From Acanthaster planci (Eukaryota > Echinodermata > Asteroidea > Valvatida > Acanthasteridae), in NCBI RefSeq assembly GCF_001949145.1, contig NW_019091458.1, positions 460,637 to 524,636 of the forward strand: a stretch of 64,000 nucleotides of DNA, read 5' to 3'. A model generated the notes under the pieces. That model was not told the origin of the DNA. It did not search any database and saw only the letters and a program-made list of their open reading frames with translations. Each line of letters starts with the position of its first letter. Within the stretch, counting starts at the first letter, position 1. Positions 32,765 to 47,600 of this stretch are shown here, in pieces. The translations under genes were made by a program, and so were the position numbers.

Positions 32765-33309
32765 TTAACAGTTAAAGTTTGACAATCATTGGAAATGGAA
32801 ATTCAGTGACGTGACTTGGAAGTTAATAGGCTGTGGTACTTCTGTGTGTACATGGAATAGACCCCAAAGAATAAGATTAAGTCAATATACCACGCTTGAA
32901 GCACATTTATTTCCCCTAGTGTCTCCTGGATATGACCCCCCGTCAAAGTGAATTTTCGTCATTAATTATATGAATGAAAAATGATCTTGTTTTAGAATTG
33001 TACTTCTTGAAAATTTCAGAAAGACTTGTAAATTATTGGTTGTTTGAATGAATTCATTGACAGAAATAAAATTCTTAATCATGCATAGTGTGGTTTTGGT
33101 GCAAATTACTCAACACAGGCACTGAAAGATCTTGTCAATAAAATGAGACAATTCAAATCATACTATCGGCCTTTTTTAGATTTATCAAGTATTAAATAAT
33201 ATCTATTGACTAAAAATCAGAAAATATGGAATACAAGGTATTAGCACTAGAATGGCTAAGAAATGACTAAACTTATGGGAAACAAAGTTATTTGTGGCAA
33301 AATTACAAC

Positions 33310-34150
33310 CCTCCACTGCAGACAATATACATGTATCTTGTGTCCCCCAAGGATCTATTTTAAGGCCAATTCAAAAATGATCTACTAAATTCTTTAGATT
33401 TAAAAAAAATCGTTTTATTTGCAGAGGAAACAAAACATTCTATGGCAGGAGTGATCCGAAAGCAAATACAAATTTTAGATAGGGGGGTTGAATATGTCTC
33501 TTGATGGATGAATTCTAATAGATAATTAGTTAACCTAAAAAAGGACATTTGGTAATTTTCTCAAATAACAGAAACCCAGAAGAAAATCTCAACATTTTCT
33601 CCAGTAACACCAAAATAAACCAAGTGAGGCAAACTACTCTTGGCGTAAATATAAAAAAAAAAACTGCCTGGAAAAGTTATTGCCAAAACGTTCTTATGTC
33701 TATTTCGCATTCTCTTGTTATATTCTGGAAGCTCAAGTGCCTATTGGCCTGGATGCCTGCTCTTTCTCCGTTATCTTTACTGCATCTGCAATATGGTATT
33801 GTGGCATTGGGCAATAGTTCAATACTTGTCTAACCTAAACAACTATGTCTTGCTATATCTTAAGATAATAAATCATTCAAATCTACTGGCATACACCGCC
33901 CTCTTTTCTTTAAATCTAATATGCATCCTGTTCATGATACCAGCTTGGAGTCAGCTTCAGGTATGACATTTATTACCTTCCGGTCTTTCACTTTGAAGTT
34001 CTTTTTACAAAGAATTCAGATATCCATCATTATTATATAAGAAGTTCAAGTAACTTTCATTTTTAAGGGGCAGCTCATTAAATATCTCTCCACTGTTAGA
34101 CATAAATGACCAATATTCCAGAATAGCATCTCACCAGTACCCCCTTTAGG
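33310..34150 (+). pseudogene. Degenerate LINE reverse transcriptase, C-terminal half
   Basis: Fragments in several frames follow LINE order: CVPQGSILRPI, NDLLNSLDLKKIVLFAEET (the catalytic FADD box changed to FAEE), LGVNIKKKTAWKSY, LQYGIVALGNSS, a NLNNYVLLYLKIINHSNLLA segment and ESASGMTF, then NSDIHHY-like sequence. Multiple stops and frameshifts show it is long dead. It differs from the minus-strand LINE at 29.7 kb and is probably of another clade. Confidence 0.7.
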
Positions 34151-37100
34151 TCATTTACTGATTTTAAATATATTTAAAGAAACTTCTAAACAATTGAAAT
34201 CAATCTTGTATAACAATAAAGCAAAAACTTCATATTAAACATACTGCTCAAAATGCTTCACAAATTAATTAACTGAATGATAAATTGTATTTACTATCTT
34301 ATTGTTCACATCCGTTATAAAGTTACAACTGTTTTTTTATATATTCACATTTCAGTTCTTTTCCCTTTGTTCTACTTTCCTAATTGACATTTTTGTTCTT
34401 TTCCATTGTACTTGAAATTGTACATTTATGCAGAACTAGCAAAGTACAGGCAGCTGCTTTCTGACAGCCTCCACCAATCATCACTTGTATAGTATTTACA
34501 TCTCTCTTTACTGTTTACCTTAATTCAGATTAATGGAAATGAATATCAGAATCAGTTTCAAATCCTCCAAAGCCCCCCCCCAAAAAATTTGTACTTTCAG
34601 TACCCCATTGGATTGCAATTATGTAAATGACAAAAGGCCATGAAGATTAGGCCTTCTGCATTAGAAATCGGTGTGTGGAAAAGAACAAGAATATGAACAA
34701 ATGTTGACGAAAGATTTAACAAGGTCCCTTGTCTTCGGAATTATCAGTGTCCATTCTCCTTAGCCTTTAGACAAGCCGAGCACATATTTACTCCCTTAAT
34801 ATCTATAGGATTTCAATCACATTTTCAACTTTCTGTTTTCAAATTCATAAACTGTTAACTTCAAATTCATCTCAAGAAGATTGGAATGCGCAAATGCTTC
34901 GGTGAATTTAGTCGCTGGTCATTCCAAATTTTCACTGTTTGATTTTTTTCAACATTTTTCCGTGTCAGACTTCAGCGAGGAGAACGTTTTTCATTGGTCA
35001 GTTGATTAAACTAGCTCAGCACATAGCTTGCAATGCCCTGCAAGGCAAAAACAGCTTAGGTATTTTCCTGACAGTTTCGTGAGGCAGAAAATAAGGTTCA
35101 AAGTCGCTGAAAATGGGGAGCAAGTTGCTGAGCAAAGTGGCATACGAGACACATTGCTCAGCAGACAGCTCTCATGTGCTGCAGGCTTGAAGAGTTCTGT
35201 AGTTGGTGCATAAAATGTTATGACTTGCTTTGCAGCCCTGCATTACCAAGGCTGGATTTTTATGCATGAATGCTGCACAGGGACCAGGGAGACCTGTGAT
35301 TTATCCAGGGCCTTGCTGTGCCCCCTAGCTTGAGCGGATGTGGATTCTTATGGGCTAACTGGCGTACAATAATAGCTCAAAGCAGTTGAATCCAGCACCG
35401 TTGGCATTTCCAGGGGCACAGGCCCACTCCATAACTGCACGTTATCGTGTGCATGGGGTATTGATCTTGAGATTGAAGTTTTGATCCATAGAGAATTATG
35501 TTGTAAGTAATATTCATTGTCGGTGCTGTTTTCCAAGAGTAAGCCTGATGCATAGTGCCCTCTTGTGTCTCACACTGAATAAATGATGATTCTTTTTTAA
35601 AAGGAGATGCTGAAAATGGAGAGGTTTGCCTATAACTTTAAACAGTCACAAATATTTGTGTTCCAAATCTCAGCTTTGTATCTGTTTCAGGCTCCATCTC
35701 TGACAGTGAAACTGCTCATTGGGCACATGTTTGTTGAGACTTTATTCAAAACACTTCCAGCATTTGGTTAATAACCTGTCAATCCATTGTTCCTTTAGTA
35801 AAGCGGGTTTTCTTATGGAGCTTAAAACTCCAAAGTCGTGGAGGGGGAAAGGGTAAACTTCAGATTGGCCATTGAATTAGCCATTCTGAAACCATGTTCT
35901 GTCCAGTAGTAAAGTCCATCATTTACATGATGTCAAGAAGAAGTTGAGTATCAACTGAACGGAAGATCTTTGGAAATCTTGGAGGAAAACATGGATTCAC
36001 TTTGGGGAAATGATGGTTATTTGCATTGATAAAGGAAAAATTAAGCACATTGGAATTTTTATTTAGTGTTGGTAAATTGGATGAACAATAGTTCATCCTA
36101 AAAATACACAGTTTTCTTTTCTCAACACCTAATTTAATATTGGCATTTCTTTTTTTTGTCAAGCAGTAATTCTGAAGTTATTAAAACTTCAGAAGAGTGC
36201 CTGGATATTCCTGGGGATGCTAAATCTAGAATGTCAAGGGCATGTACGAAATGTCTCTTCTCTTTTCAGCCAGCACTATTTTGATTATTGTCTTCATTGA
36301 TGTGTGAACTTGAAAATTGTTCTTGTTCCATGACAAGTCCTTTGCAGTGATTTCTTTCACAAAACGTTCACAAACTGGCAATGTCTGGTGACGGGTTTTT
36401 CCCCCACTTAATTTTGTGCCGAGGTTTTATACGAAAAGTGGTCTTAAAACCAATTCCAGGTTACAGTTTTGTGAGAAAACTTTGAACAATAATCACCAAG
36501 AATCAACAGTGCTCTTCAGCAATGGCACATAGGCCTACTTTGTGTTAGCTTTCAAGGGCACCATTATTTAAACTTAAAATTGTTGGACTTCATCCTCCTC
36601 ATTCCTTCAAAATCCTCCCAATATGAACTGGGTTTTGAAAGATCTCTTGAGCTAGGTTTAATGACAACATGTATAGGCCTACACATGCATTTTGGTTTGG
36701 TTTGGCGCGTGTGTGATTTTTTCAGAGCCAGATTTCTGAGCGTGCTTTTTTTTCCTGCATTAGGTTTTACGCTATATGCTGAGTCACATCAGTACTAAAT
36801 ATTCCTTTGTGACACGGGTTTTCACCACTTGTTTATTTTAAAAATGCCTGTTCTGGTTCAGTACAGAACTCTAGTTATATTTGGAAAAAGATGCAGCATA
36901 GGTGAAATGAACGCAAACACTACCAAGCATAATAGGAGACCATGTTGTTGAAACCCTTCTGTAATATCAGGTACCACCAATGTGAATGATGTTAATTGTT
37001 ATACCTCCACTGATTAAGACCTATATTCCTGAAGACTGCTACATTGTCTTTACATGTATTATTTCATTCACATTCCAAGAATACAATATTATTATAGAAT

Positions 37101-38614
37101 ACAATATTATTTGAAACTGCCATTCTACATGTAGGTACATTAATTCAAGATAAGACCATCGTTCATTGATATCAGTCGCTCATTAGTGTATGTAAATGAA
37201 ATGAATTTTACAAGGCGAATGATGAACTGGACTTTTTTTATATATTTAGGGTCTTTTCTTGATGATGTAATGTGGATATTTGCATGAAAAGTCAGTGTGT
37301 TTGACTCAATACAAAAGACTCCACCTACATGTTTGGGAAGGATTTTTTTAAGCTTGATTTTGACTGATTAAACGTGTTTCAAAGTGTTTTTTCTTTCTCC
37401 GTGATTCAGTGACCGAAGCATGTGAGGCATGCATGCAGAAGAATTATTCAATGTGACCTTGGCAAGTGGTGGCTTATTCACATATGTATTTACTTTGAAG
37501 TGGCCAGCTGAACTTGTGATGTCACTCACGTGGGAATACTTTGTCGAAGTGGTCAACAGGTAGTTCTTGATTATAACTCAATGAAGTGCAGGCTTAACTC
37601 TACCCATGCTGAATCCAACAAGATTCTGCATAATCTGAATAGTCTCAATCTGGGGGGGGAAGGGTCAATGCAATGAACAGATTTTGAAGAATGATGACAT
37701 CTGAGCATTTTCTAATTTGCTTTGTTCATTTTTGTGCCATATTACTACAAGAAAAGAAGAGGTACAATTCTAAATGTTATAGAATTTATCCCCAAGAAGT
37801 GAAGGAGAGTTAACAATTAAATTTCAGCCCTAACTCCCTTAACCACTCTCCCCACTAGTAACTTCATTCCAAGAATCAATGAGAGTACTGCGTCTTTGGG
37901 GCTAAATTTTTGCATGGGCAACATATAACGTCTCTGTAAAGTTCAAGTGTGTGGGCAATTTCCCTAGGATCCTCATTGGTCATGTATATGTGGGAGTGTT
38001 CGGTTAAAGAAGAAACTCATCAGAGCAAGAGTAGGATATCGATAGAACCTGTCATTGCTATACAGCTGACATCCACTCAGCCATCTTTTGTCCCCACCTG
38101 TGCCTGGCACGTTGTTTCATTATTCTTGATGAGCCAGGTGTAGAATCTATGAGGCCCGGTGCCCATGCGACTGCTGCCTATTGTGTTGTCAACCTGCATA
38201 CACACAGGCTGTCCGTGAGTGCCCAGTGTATAACAATACCTGGTCTACATGACGTAAGTGCAGAAAAGCTTAGTGTGCCACAACCTACATGTAGCAACAT
38301 TGTACACTTGTGTCAGTGGGAGAGCCAGACACAGATGATGAATGGTTCATCAGCGTTTAGCATCCTTGAATAGACTTTGCTGCCTAGTGGAGATCACTTG
38401 CTTGGTTTAAGCAATACAACACTGAAGCTTTGTGTTAGGACACAACTTCTCAACATAGCTGGAATGAAATAACTCAGTTTGGAAGAAATTGTATCTGCTG
38501 GAAAGAAAAACAAGAACAAACAGTGAGGCTAATCGGGCCTCATTAAGTGCTGCCAATTGAGCTGGTGTATTTAAAAAAAGATTGATGTTCTGAGAATTCT
38601 GAAATATTGAAACA
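34151..38614. other. Intergenic / 5' flank of the LRP gene
   Basis: No exon or defined repeat recognised apart from the flanks of the duplicated segment at about 38450-38614. Any 5' UTR and promoter of the LRP gene should lie at the right end of this stretch; no diagnostic core promoter element could be placed. Confidence 0.4.
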
Positions 38615-38696
38615 ATGGCTGGACCACTGTTTTCTGGGAGCTGGGTTCCCTTTGTGACGCGACTTCTCCTGTTGATAACATGCATGTATTCAGCAG
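38615..38696 (+). CDS. LRP exon 1 (signal peptide)
   Basis: Encodes [20 protein letters not shown] and ITCMYSA plus one base, then donor CAG|GTAAGT. The hydrophobic RLLLLITC core and small residues near the end fit a signal peptide. Phase 1 joins exactly to the first LDLa exon 11.3 kb away (A-SQSCDF). No better in-frame start was found. Confidence 0.7.
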
Positions 38697-41600
38697 GTAA
38701 GTTTGATAATCATTGAAAGTGAAAGTATATTCAGTGACTTGACTGTGCAGTAGGTATTGATACATGTAAGTCCATGTGTGCATGAGTCATTAGCCCCCAA
38801 AGCCAAAACCTATTGCATGGTGACGATACCATACACTTGGGATGCCTTCCTCCAGTGTCTCTTAGCTCAATGTGCTCTTCTAAAAGTTGGCCTTCCAATA
38901 TGGACATCTTTCATGATCTGTATGAAAAAAACATTTTGTGCTGAACCATGACATCTCCAGGATATTTTGTTTATTAGGAAGAATGCTAGTTCAGACTTTC
39001 AGAGTTTTTAAATGTCATAAATGCCAACAGTTCAAAAAAGGGATGTCTGTTAATGTTAAGGGGATTTTAGTGAAGAAAGAGGGTTCAGTGCCTTGGGGAA
39101 AGGGTAAAAGAACAAGTGGTGGTAATGGCACTTGGCCCAAACCATCAAATGGGGCCAGTTAACTCGCCATCATGTTGGCAGTGTTATCTCCACAGCATTA
39201 TTAATAACATAATAGTACGCTACTGTTTGATTCTAACTGCAGTCTGTGTGCCTATTCACAAAATAAAACTTTTTGGATGTTGAAACACTTGTAGAAATTG
39301 ACAACTGTAGGGGAACTGCTAACACGACTGACCCCTGATTTTGTGTCACTTGAAAGTGATTTGAATTCTTTGCTTGGAAGGGGAAAAGTACATGACTATA
39401 TGTAAACCTTAAATCTGTTTTTGTTTCTTTTCCTTGATTTTCCTTTCAGGGGAGGGACAGAATAGACCTTCTTGACCAAATTCTGCCCTTTTTAAGAGTA
39501 TATGTACTTCCAAACATACTGGCTCATTATGCTTTCCTCCACCTTTGTCCTTTGTACCTCATACACGTAAATCAGTATTGTTTTATGTTGGCAGTTTATA
39601 GAATGTAAACTTTCAAAACATACCGACACTTGTTCATGTACGCAAATTGGACTACAACGGAAACTGAAGCTAGCTGTTCAAACAAGAGGCGGTTTTATGT
39701 CTGTCATGACATTTGTTCAGATGATTACTTTGAAACCCATCCCTTGTAATAAATGGTTATAAAACTTCCGCACTCTCATTGTATATTATGCCATTTTGAA
39801 TCTATATCTTATCAGCTTTGAGTGCAACTTTCCAACATGTTTTAGGCAAAATGTTACTGTACACTGGATATTGTGGCCTCACAGCTCAGTCAAAACTGGC
39901 TAATACTAGTTTAGAAAGGAAACAAGCAGTAAAAATGATGACAAGTAGATGCATTTAAGCCTTGAAGGTTGGAAGACTATGTCTTATGTATAGCATGACA
40001 AGGACATACCATCTTTGTTGATAATTGCTGAAGGCAGATCTCTGAAGGCCAGCTGAGTTAAGGCAAAACCAAATGGATTAACCTTTTGTAAGAAGCTTGT
40101 TTAAAAGAAGGATCTACAGGGCTGTTCTGCATTTTTCAAGTTGTGTCGTGTCAAAAGTCAGAATAGATCGTGCAATAATGTGTTGAACTACACGTACGAA
40201 GGCCAACTGAATCAGCAACTATTTGTCATCCACTTGGTTACCTTTCCTTGTACCCAGGATGCATTTTATGCAAACTGATTGTTATTAGTTGTCAAGTGGT
40301 CGCTGTTTAAACTTGGCCCAAGTTTACACCCTCATCAGTCTCTGGCAGCGGAATTGTACACATGCCTCATACCTCAGTGATTCTCCTTGTTTATGTATGT
40401 CCAATGTTGGCTAGTCGTGGAGCAGTACACATAGGTAGACTGTGTGTTAATTGCACCTGGCTGGATGACCATCTGCACTTGGCTGTTACATGTCATGCTG
40501 CGGCTGGCATTGCAAAAGATGAAGTTGCAAATACAAAATGTATTGAACTAAAGAATCTCAAAACTCAGCACCGGTGCGCATGGTGTTTCAGTGGCATAGC
40601 CACAGGGGGGCCTGGGGGGCATGTGCCCCCACAAATTCCCGGTGCCTCCCAGATGCCCCCCCCCAAAAAAAAAACAGAAGATGAATGGATATGGAACAAG
40701 GCTAACAAAAGTTTGCCCCCCAAAAACATACCACCCCCCATAAGATGCTGGTACTCCCCTTGTGCTCCCCACTAGTAAAATCCCAGCTATGCCACTGTGG
40801 TGTTTGGCTTGATTTTAAAACTGGTGAAGTGTCTTGGCTTCTTTTTCTCCTGCAAATGATACTATCCACCCATAACTTAATCTTCTGCGACACGCTGATT
40901 CACAGAGTGATTTTTTTGCGGGACAAAAGTGAAGTTGACCTTCAATGCTTGTCCACCTCCTCATAACTGGGTAGGTATGCATAACAAATGGGAAATTTGA
41001 CAGTTTTTTAGTAACCTGGCCGCCTCTGTAGACATTGCCCGATTTTGTTTGCAAGTACCCAAATTAATCCTAGAGAGGCTCAATTCCTAGTTTTCAATAT
41101 AATTTGATGCAAACCCATCAGAGTCAGGGTGACGCTGTGACAGAGAAAATATGTGGATGTACCAGCATAAGCCCTCTGGTGTTGTAACTGGTCAAATAAT
41201 ATCCAGGTGCTGTATTTACACTGGTTGGGTGTGGTACATGTAGATTTCAGTGGGTCTCAGGTTGCAGACTGGTAAATATTCTCTTGGGGGTAATAATGGT
41301 AAACACTGTCATTTGCGACCAAAACCAGGATAAATGCATGTACAACTTTTAACAGTACATGTACTTTGAGATGCGTATCATCTGTGAGGTTCTGTCAAGT
41401 GATGATAAGCCAATTAATTGGGTAGAAATTTTCCTGCAAAGATGATCACCCGTAAAAGTATTCCTGACGCAAATCCATCCAGTTAAAAAAAACGACTTAA
41501 ATTCACAGGTCTTGACACGGTTTAATAGCAGAGAATCCTGATGGTAAGCCAATTGTGAATTGGTTGAAGCATTTACTGTTTTTGGCCTATTTTACTTCTG

Positions 41601-44600
41601 CGGAGTAGTTCCCTTTTTGCAATTGTTGGAAAAGATTGTTGTGCACCCTTGTTTCTATGCGTCAGAGGAAAAAAACCGCATTATTAATGCCGATTGAAGA
41701 ATTTTCATTAAAAATCTATGTTGTAATAAATGGGTGTTTCTACCCGAAACGGAGAGGCATATCCTTTCTAACTTGTTTAATAGTTTGATGCCTGGCAACA
41801 AGGCATAACTAAAACAGAAACATTAACTGTACGCCATTCATTACATTATGCCAGGCCCCTATGTCAACAAGTTGTTCATTGCTAGCACTTGGGCATAAAA
41901 TATTTTGATGGGCTCCTGAGCCTGCTATAGATGAAACAACTTGAATATAATAGTCTTATTTTGTTTGTCTGTGGGTTATGGCCATTGATAAACAAATAAT
42001 GAATGTTTATAAGTGCATTGATGATAATAGTTTGTCTGTAGGTTATGGCCATTGATAAACAAATAATAAATAATGAATATTTATAAGTGCATTGATGATA
42101 ATGGATGAGGTGACAGATTGAGTGCTGTATTACAGTCTAGACGGAGCCATGTGGAATAGTTGAACAATAAATCTATAACTGAATAAACTTAGTTTTTTTT
42201 CACTGCCTGGATGTGAAACACTCGTTTGTTTCATTTAACGTCAGAATATTGTTATAAACTTTTTGTACAAGACAAAGTCTCCAGGTTCTTACTTAGTTCA
42301 TGCCTTAACGGACAGTCCTCTCTGTCTTACAATTTGCTCTGATCAGGTGATAACTTGTTTTGTTTCTTTTTAATAGAGAAGACTAACCATCACACAGTCG
42401 ATTACTTTCCTCATTTGACAAGACAAAATTGACTAGTGTGTCACATTTAATAGTATCAGACCATCTCCATTTGACACATTGGAAGAAGAAAGTGGGAGTA
42501 AAACACACTTGTGGAGTTAAATGGATAAAATAAGTGAAATACATGTACACTTTAGTTTTAGCCTTCTCTAATGCATAGACTAGATACCTAGATACTTCCC
42601 ATTAGACATCCATTACCTTGTGGTAGATGGGATGTAGTTGTCATGGTTACCATGCACAGATGCTGTCGAAGCATGCAGCCATTTCTTTGGCAGAGGAGGT
42701 GTTAAGTGTGTGATGCACCTTATTTTTAATCTTTTCAACAAAATTGTCTTGAATTTCAGAAAAAAAAGATACTTCTTTTGGTGGAATAACAGTGACCCTT
42801 GCAAATTTATCGATAAAACAAGTCAAGTTGTTTAATGTTCATAGAGCACAGAATTATAGATAACATGTAATCAGTCCCAGTTGTGTCAGTACAGTGGGGA
42901 AGGGGAGGGGAGCAGTTTCCCCTCCCCGACAGATTTTTCTTAAATTCTTATATTTGTTTGATATTTTTTTCAACTGAGAATACTACATAGGTGTGTAGGA
43001 AAGAAACTAATCGGTATGTTTATTTATCCAAAAAATAGGCTTCATTATTTTTCTCCCATTATCTTGTTGATTGAGCACTTGCACTTGGGCATTTGCCACC
43101 AAAAACTGGTTACGCCTCTGTGTAAATGTAAATGCATTGTGCTGATTAAATTGTTTACATAAAAAAATCAGTGAGCCAACCCAAAAAAGAGTACTCCTCC
43201 ACAATGGCATTCAGAGGTACATCCTCAAACAAACGTTATTGAGAGGGGATAGTAGAAAAAACTGCTAACATACACTGGTAGTGAAATAATTTTGGTGAAA
43301 TGGCTTTTAATGTCATGAGGGACTATCTATTCTGGCTTGTTTGATAATTGCCGTTTAAATACTAACAAATATGCTTGTACTCAACAAGTCGCATTCGATT
43401 CGCCTTAAAATATTGGTTATGGGTGTCCACTGTAATTTTGTTTGTTTGTTTGCAAAATCTATCCTCCTGTGTTTTTGTCCTGTTTTGGTTTTGATCATCG
43501 TTCCCATCCTCACATCCCTTGTGCCATTTGTTGCCACAGAGACAAACTGAGCTCTGGACTTATATTGTTTGGGAGTAAACAAAACATGGACAAACAAAAC
43601 GAGACCTCTGACTTTAAAAAGAAAAAAATGGAACTAACTGTTTTTGCACGTACATTGTATTTTACATTGCCAAATTGTATGGAAGTGGCAAACCATGGTA
43701 GTTTAGCTTGTGTTAAACCATGGATTCCGCTATGAACTTCATCCTGAATTCCCATGATTTGACCTTGCACTATCAGTAGGCGAAGCAATGGTTTGATGCA
43801 TTGCAGCATGAGGCGTACCACCTGGTACCACAGATCTCGATCTGCCCAGTCAAGCGTAACTCTTCAACTAATATCTCCATGCTGTTGTAACAGTAAAAAA
43901 TGGCCTTGCAAAAATGCCTGAGGGTAAAACATCATTGTTTGTGTCTAGAGTAATCAACTTTTGTTGTGCTGTAACTTTCTATGAATGTGTTCTCAGTGCA
44001 CCTCAGTCCGTCTGCAAAGGTTGTGGAGAGTGTTCGTTGAAACAGTAGTCATACAGGAGTGACGGATACAAAATGGACTAAAAACGAGTACATATATATG
44101 GAAGCCTAGCCTTGGGCAAAAACAACAGCGGCATTGACTGTTGGCTGGAAGCAGTGTATTGGTGATGTGTCTGGCCATTTTCGATCGTATGCAGTGCATT
44201 GCCCAGAGGAATGCTATATGTGTGTGATTTTTGCTGGAGACATTATGATGAAACACATTATGTGATGAAAAAAAACTCCAGGTTTATTATCACAATGTTT
44301 TTAGATTCAGTTCAGTTTGTGCTTTTCATAATGTACACAGTTTGACCTTATGCCAGTTGTCTAAAAAAGGTTAAAAAGCATTATCCAAGGGCCTCTGTAG
44401 TTATGTTATGCATTGCTCATTTGGCCAAGAGATGTTCAGCAGTTGAGTAACATGACTTGCAAGTCGCCTTTAATCCCTTAGCCAATTTACACAGTTGTGC
44501 ATTTCCTTGAAGTTCCTTTGTTCTCAGAGAACCATGAGGCAGTTTCAGTTTGACTTGAATATCGAAACGGGGAGTATGAACTGTTTACATTTCTTGGCAG

Positions 44601-47600
44601 TCACTCGATGACCAGTGGTGATTGCCCTACCTAGTAAGTGCCTGAAAATGATCCATATCATATTTAAAAAGTAGGCCGCAACCCGGCTGGCAAATATGAA
44701 TAAGATTTACATGAATGAAGCTATGTCCTAGAACCCTCTGATAAATTAAGATTGTACAAATAGCTCCCTGGTTAATATGTAGGTGTTTAACCAGGATGTA
44801 GGGGGTTCTTGCTGGATGGGACACAGGTGGAAGGATTGAATCTTTGACATGTCAGGGCATGTCCTACAAAGCTCTTGGTCTTGGTGTAGCAGTCAATCTA
44901 TAACATGTAAGGGTGTTAATAGCAAGTTCAGCCGAGGAACATTGGTTAACAGGTGGTTAAAGTGGTGATGTACTCATGCTCTGTGCCTGCTTGCTGTTAT
45001 ATTTTTCTTTCAAATGTCCCTAGCCAGTGGAGCTGTGATCTTAGCAACCCACAGTCCTGGTTGTGTGCTGGTGTGTTTATTCACTTTATTGAAACCAATC
45101 ATTTGACCAACCCCAGTACAGGTCTGGTTCCAAAGTGTAGATTGGGCCAACTTGCATTTGATCAGTGTTAATTGAACCATTGCTACTTTAGGATCAAATT
45201 TGCTAATGAATCACTCCAAAGTAATGTTGAAATTTGAAAGTGACCTCCTCAAACAGTTACAGCAAAGGAAGCAGAGAAATGGGCTGGCAAAATTTACCTC
45301 CACCTGCAAAGCAAATTGGGGGGGGGGTTAGGCAGGGTTGGGGTTGGAAAATACCTCTGCTCCACTACCTCACCAGTGTTTGTTATTTATTAAACACTTG
45401 CAAAACCCTATTTTTTTCTTCACAATGTTATCATACAGTGCAAATCTCAGTTTAGCAAAGAGCACACCTGCTTGTACTTTAGCCGGGCCCCATAATGCAG
45501 TTGAAAAAAAAATCTAACATAAATCTTGTCGACATACAACTTTGCACCCTCCCATTGAAAAATGTACTCACATAACTGATACCACTATTTACTGAGATTG
45601 TGAAGCCTTCCCCATTATTCCCAATCCAGCTTTTCTCCTTTATCAAAGCTGATTCTGGACTTGATTTTCCACCCAGTACTGCAACAAAAGACTTCCCCCC
45701 ATGTAGTTAACAAGTGTAGAATTGGGTCCAGATCTAGGAACTTGTGTAAATAGGATTGACTGCAGAGACATTTATTCATGGCAACAACAAAAGCTCTGTC
45801 ATTTACGTCAACAAAGGCTTTGTAGATTAATGCGAAGTCCGGGAAATATTGAATTGGGGCTGATGACATTGGGAAAAGTACATGCACTGGCAGGGTAGTT
45901 TTTCTGTACTTGACTTTATTTCATCTATTTTTTTTACGCCTGACTTTGAAGTTGTTAGCTCACAAGTGAGTCCATTATTGCCACACAGACACATCAAGTT
46001 AGATACAAAAAAAGGCAAAATGTTGCAGTACTTCCGTTTTATTCGAATGCTTCAGACTTGCCATACAAATAGTCCTACTGATTAGTGAAACTTTATGTGG
46101 GATAGTGATATTAAGGTGTACTACTCTGTACATGTTTCTCAGTGGGCAAGCAAAGATAAGACATTTTATTATTAAGTGATTAATTATTCTCAGATTTCCT
46201 AATAGTTAGTTTTATATTCTGAACATGCATACATTGATCAGTTGTGAGCATTATGTATTTACTGCACAGAATGCCATTGCAAATTGCAATTCAACTTCAC
46301 GCTCACTTTCTCCAGGAACAATTAATGAATGTTGGGTTTCAATGGACATGCCCCACAAGGCAACAACCAGGAAGATTTAGACATGTGGCCACTGGCTCTT
46401 GCTTTAAGGTTCAAATGCACTTTTGCTTGACCTATTAGAATACAGACGAGAGCCTGGTTTGATAGAGCTTTTGCCTCACTTAGGCTGAGGGGAGATGACT
46501 TGTTTTGTTTGATCAAGATACGCTATTACTTATCAGAAGATCTTATCATGGTCTTTCCATTGAAGGCTAGAGAAGTGTATTCTGTTCACCCCAATGCAGT
46601 TTTCGGGTGTTGTCTTTATATTTGTATCAAATTTGAAATGAAACAGAGTCTTTGAATATTAAAATAACTGGACATCAAGTCAATTAATTGTTCTCACAGC
46701 TGCACACATCCAAAATTACCTGACCAAATCTGAAAAGTTGGTTATATGTCTTTGGAAATACCAATGTATTCCACCCCTCCCCCCAAACCATGACCCAGCA
46801 TATTCACATCGAGGCATTCATCCACTGAATCTGTAGCCAGGATATTCCCTATATGCAGACTGTGCATTTCAGCTTTTATTCCAAATATGGGTATACATGC
46901 AGTGTGGAAGCACCAGAACGCCTAGTCATGAGCCTAAACAAGGTTCATTGTAGTTTGTCAGGTGAAGCATGACGTTGGTCGGCCGTCTGTCATAGCCAGT
47001 GAATACCACCGAATAAATAGCAAGTGCACCTTACTCGATGTCCACACCCTACGTTTGTGCCTAAACACATTTCACCCCTGTTTACATAAGCACGCCTGTG
47101 TGACCTTTTTTCATTACAGTGTCATGCTTACAAATAGGCAAATGTATACATAATTTTTTTCTCAAAAAAATAAGGTGTTATTACTTTCCCACTTCAAGCC
47201 ATTTTTCCCCCATCCCTTGCAACCCAATGTGCAATTCTGGAAGTTTCTTAATACATGTAGGTTAGGAAGTGAACATAAATCTGTGTGGGATCAAAGGTGT
47301 CACTATATAGGGCAAGCTGAATAGGGGAATTGTGCCATTGGACCATACAGGAAAATGAGAAGGAAATAAAAGCATTTATTACTTAAACTGATTTTTAAAT
47401 AAAATTGAAGATTTTTAATTTTGGTTATTTTTTTAAGGACACATGTCTTGTTCCAGAATGTTTTTTGCTGTCAAACTTAATAACTTAAAAAGACCGAGAT
47501 TTTCATGAAAGTTGCCACAAATGCCCCACTGTGTTTGATTTTTTACATCCTTTTTTGGGTGTACGTTCCCCTTTTCATAATTGCTGGATATTCCCCCGCG

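Noticed and set aside
42893-43110. Possible second hAT MITE (CAGT... / GCCTCTG ends)
   Set aside because: The ends do not pair as inverted repeats and no 8-bp flanking duplication was found.
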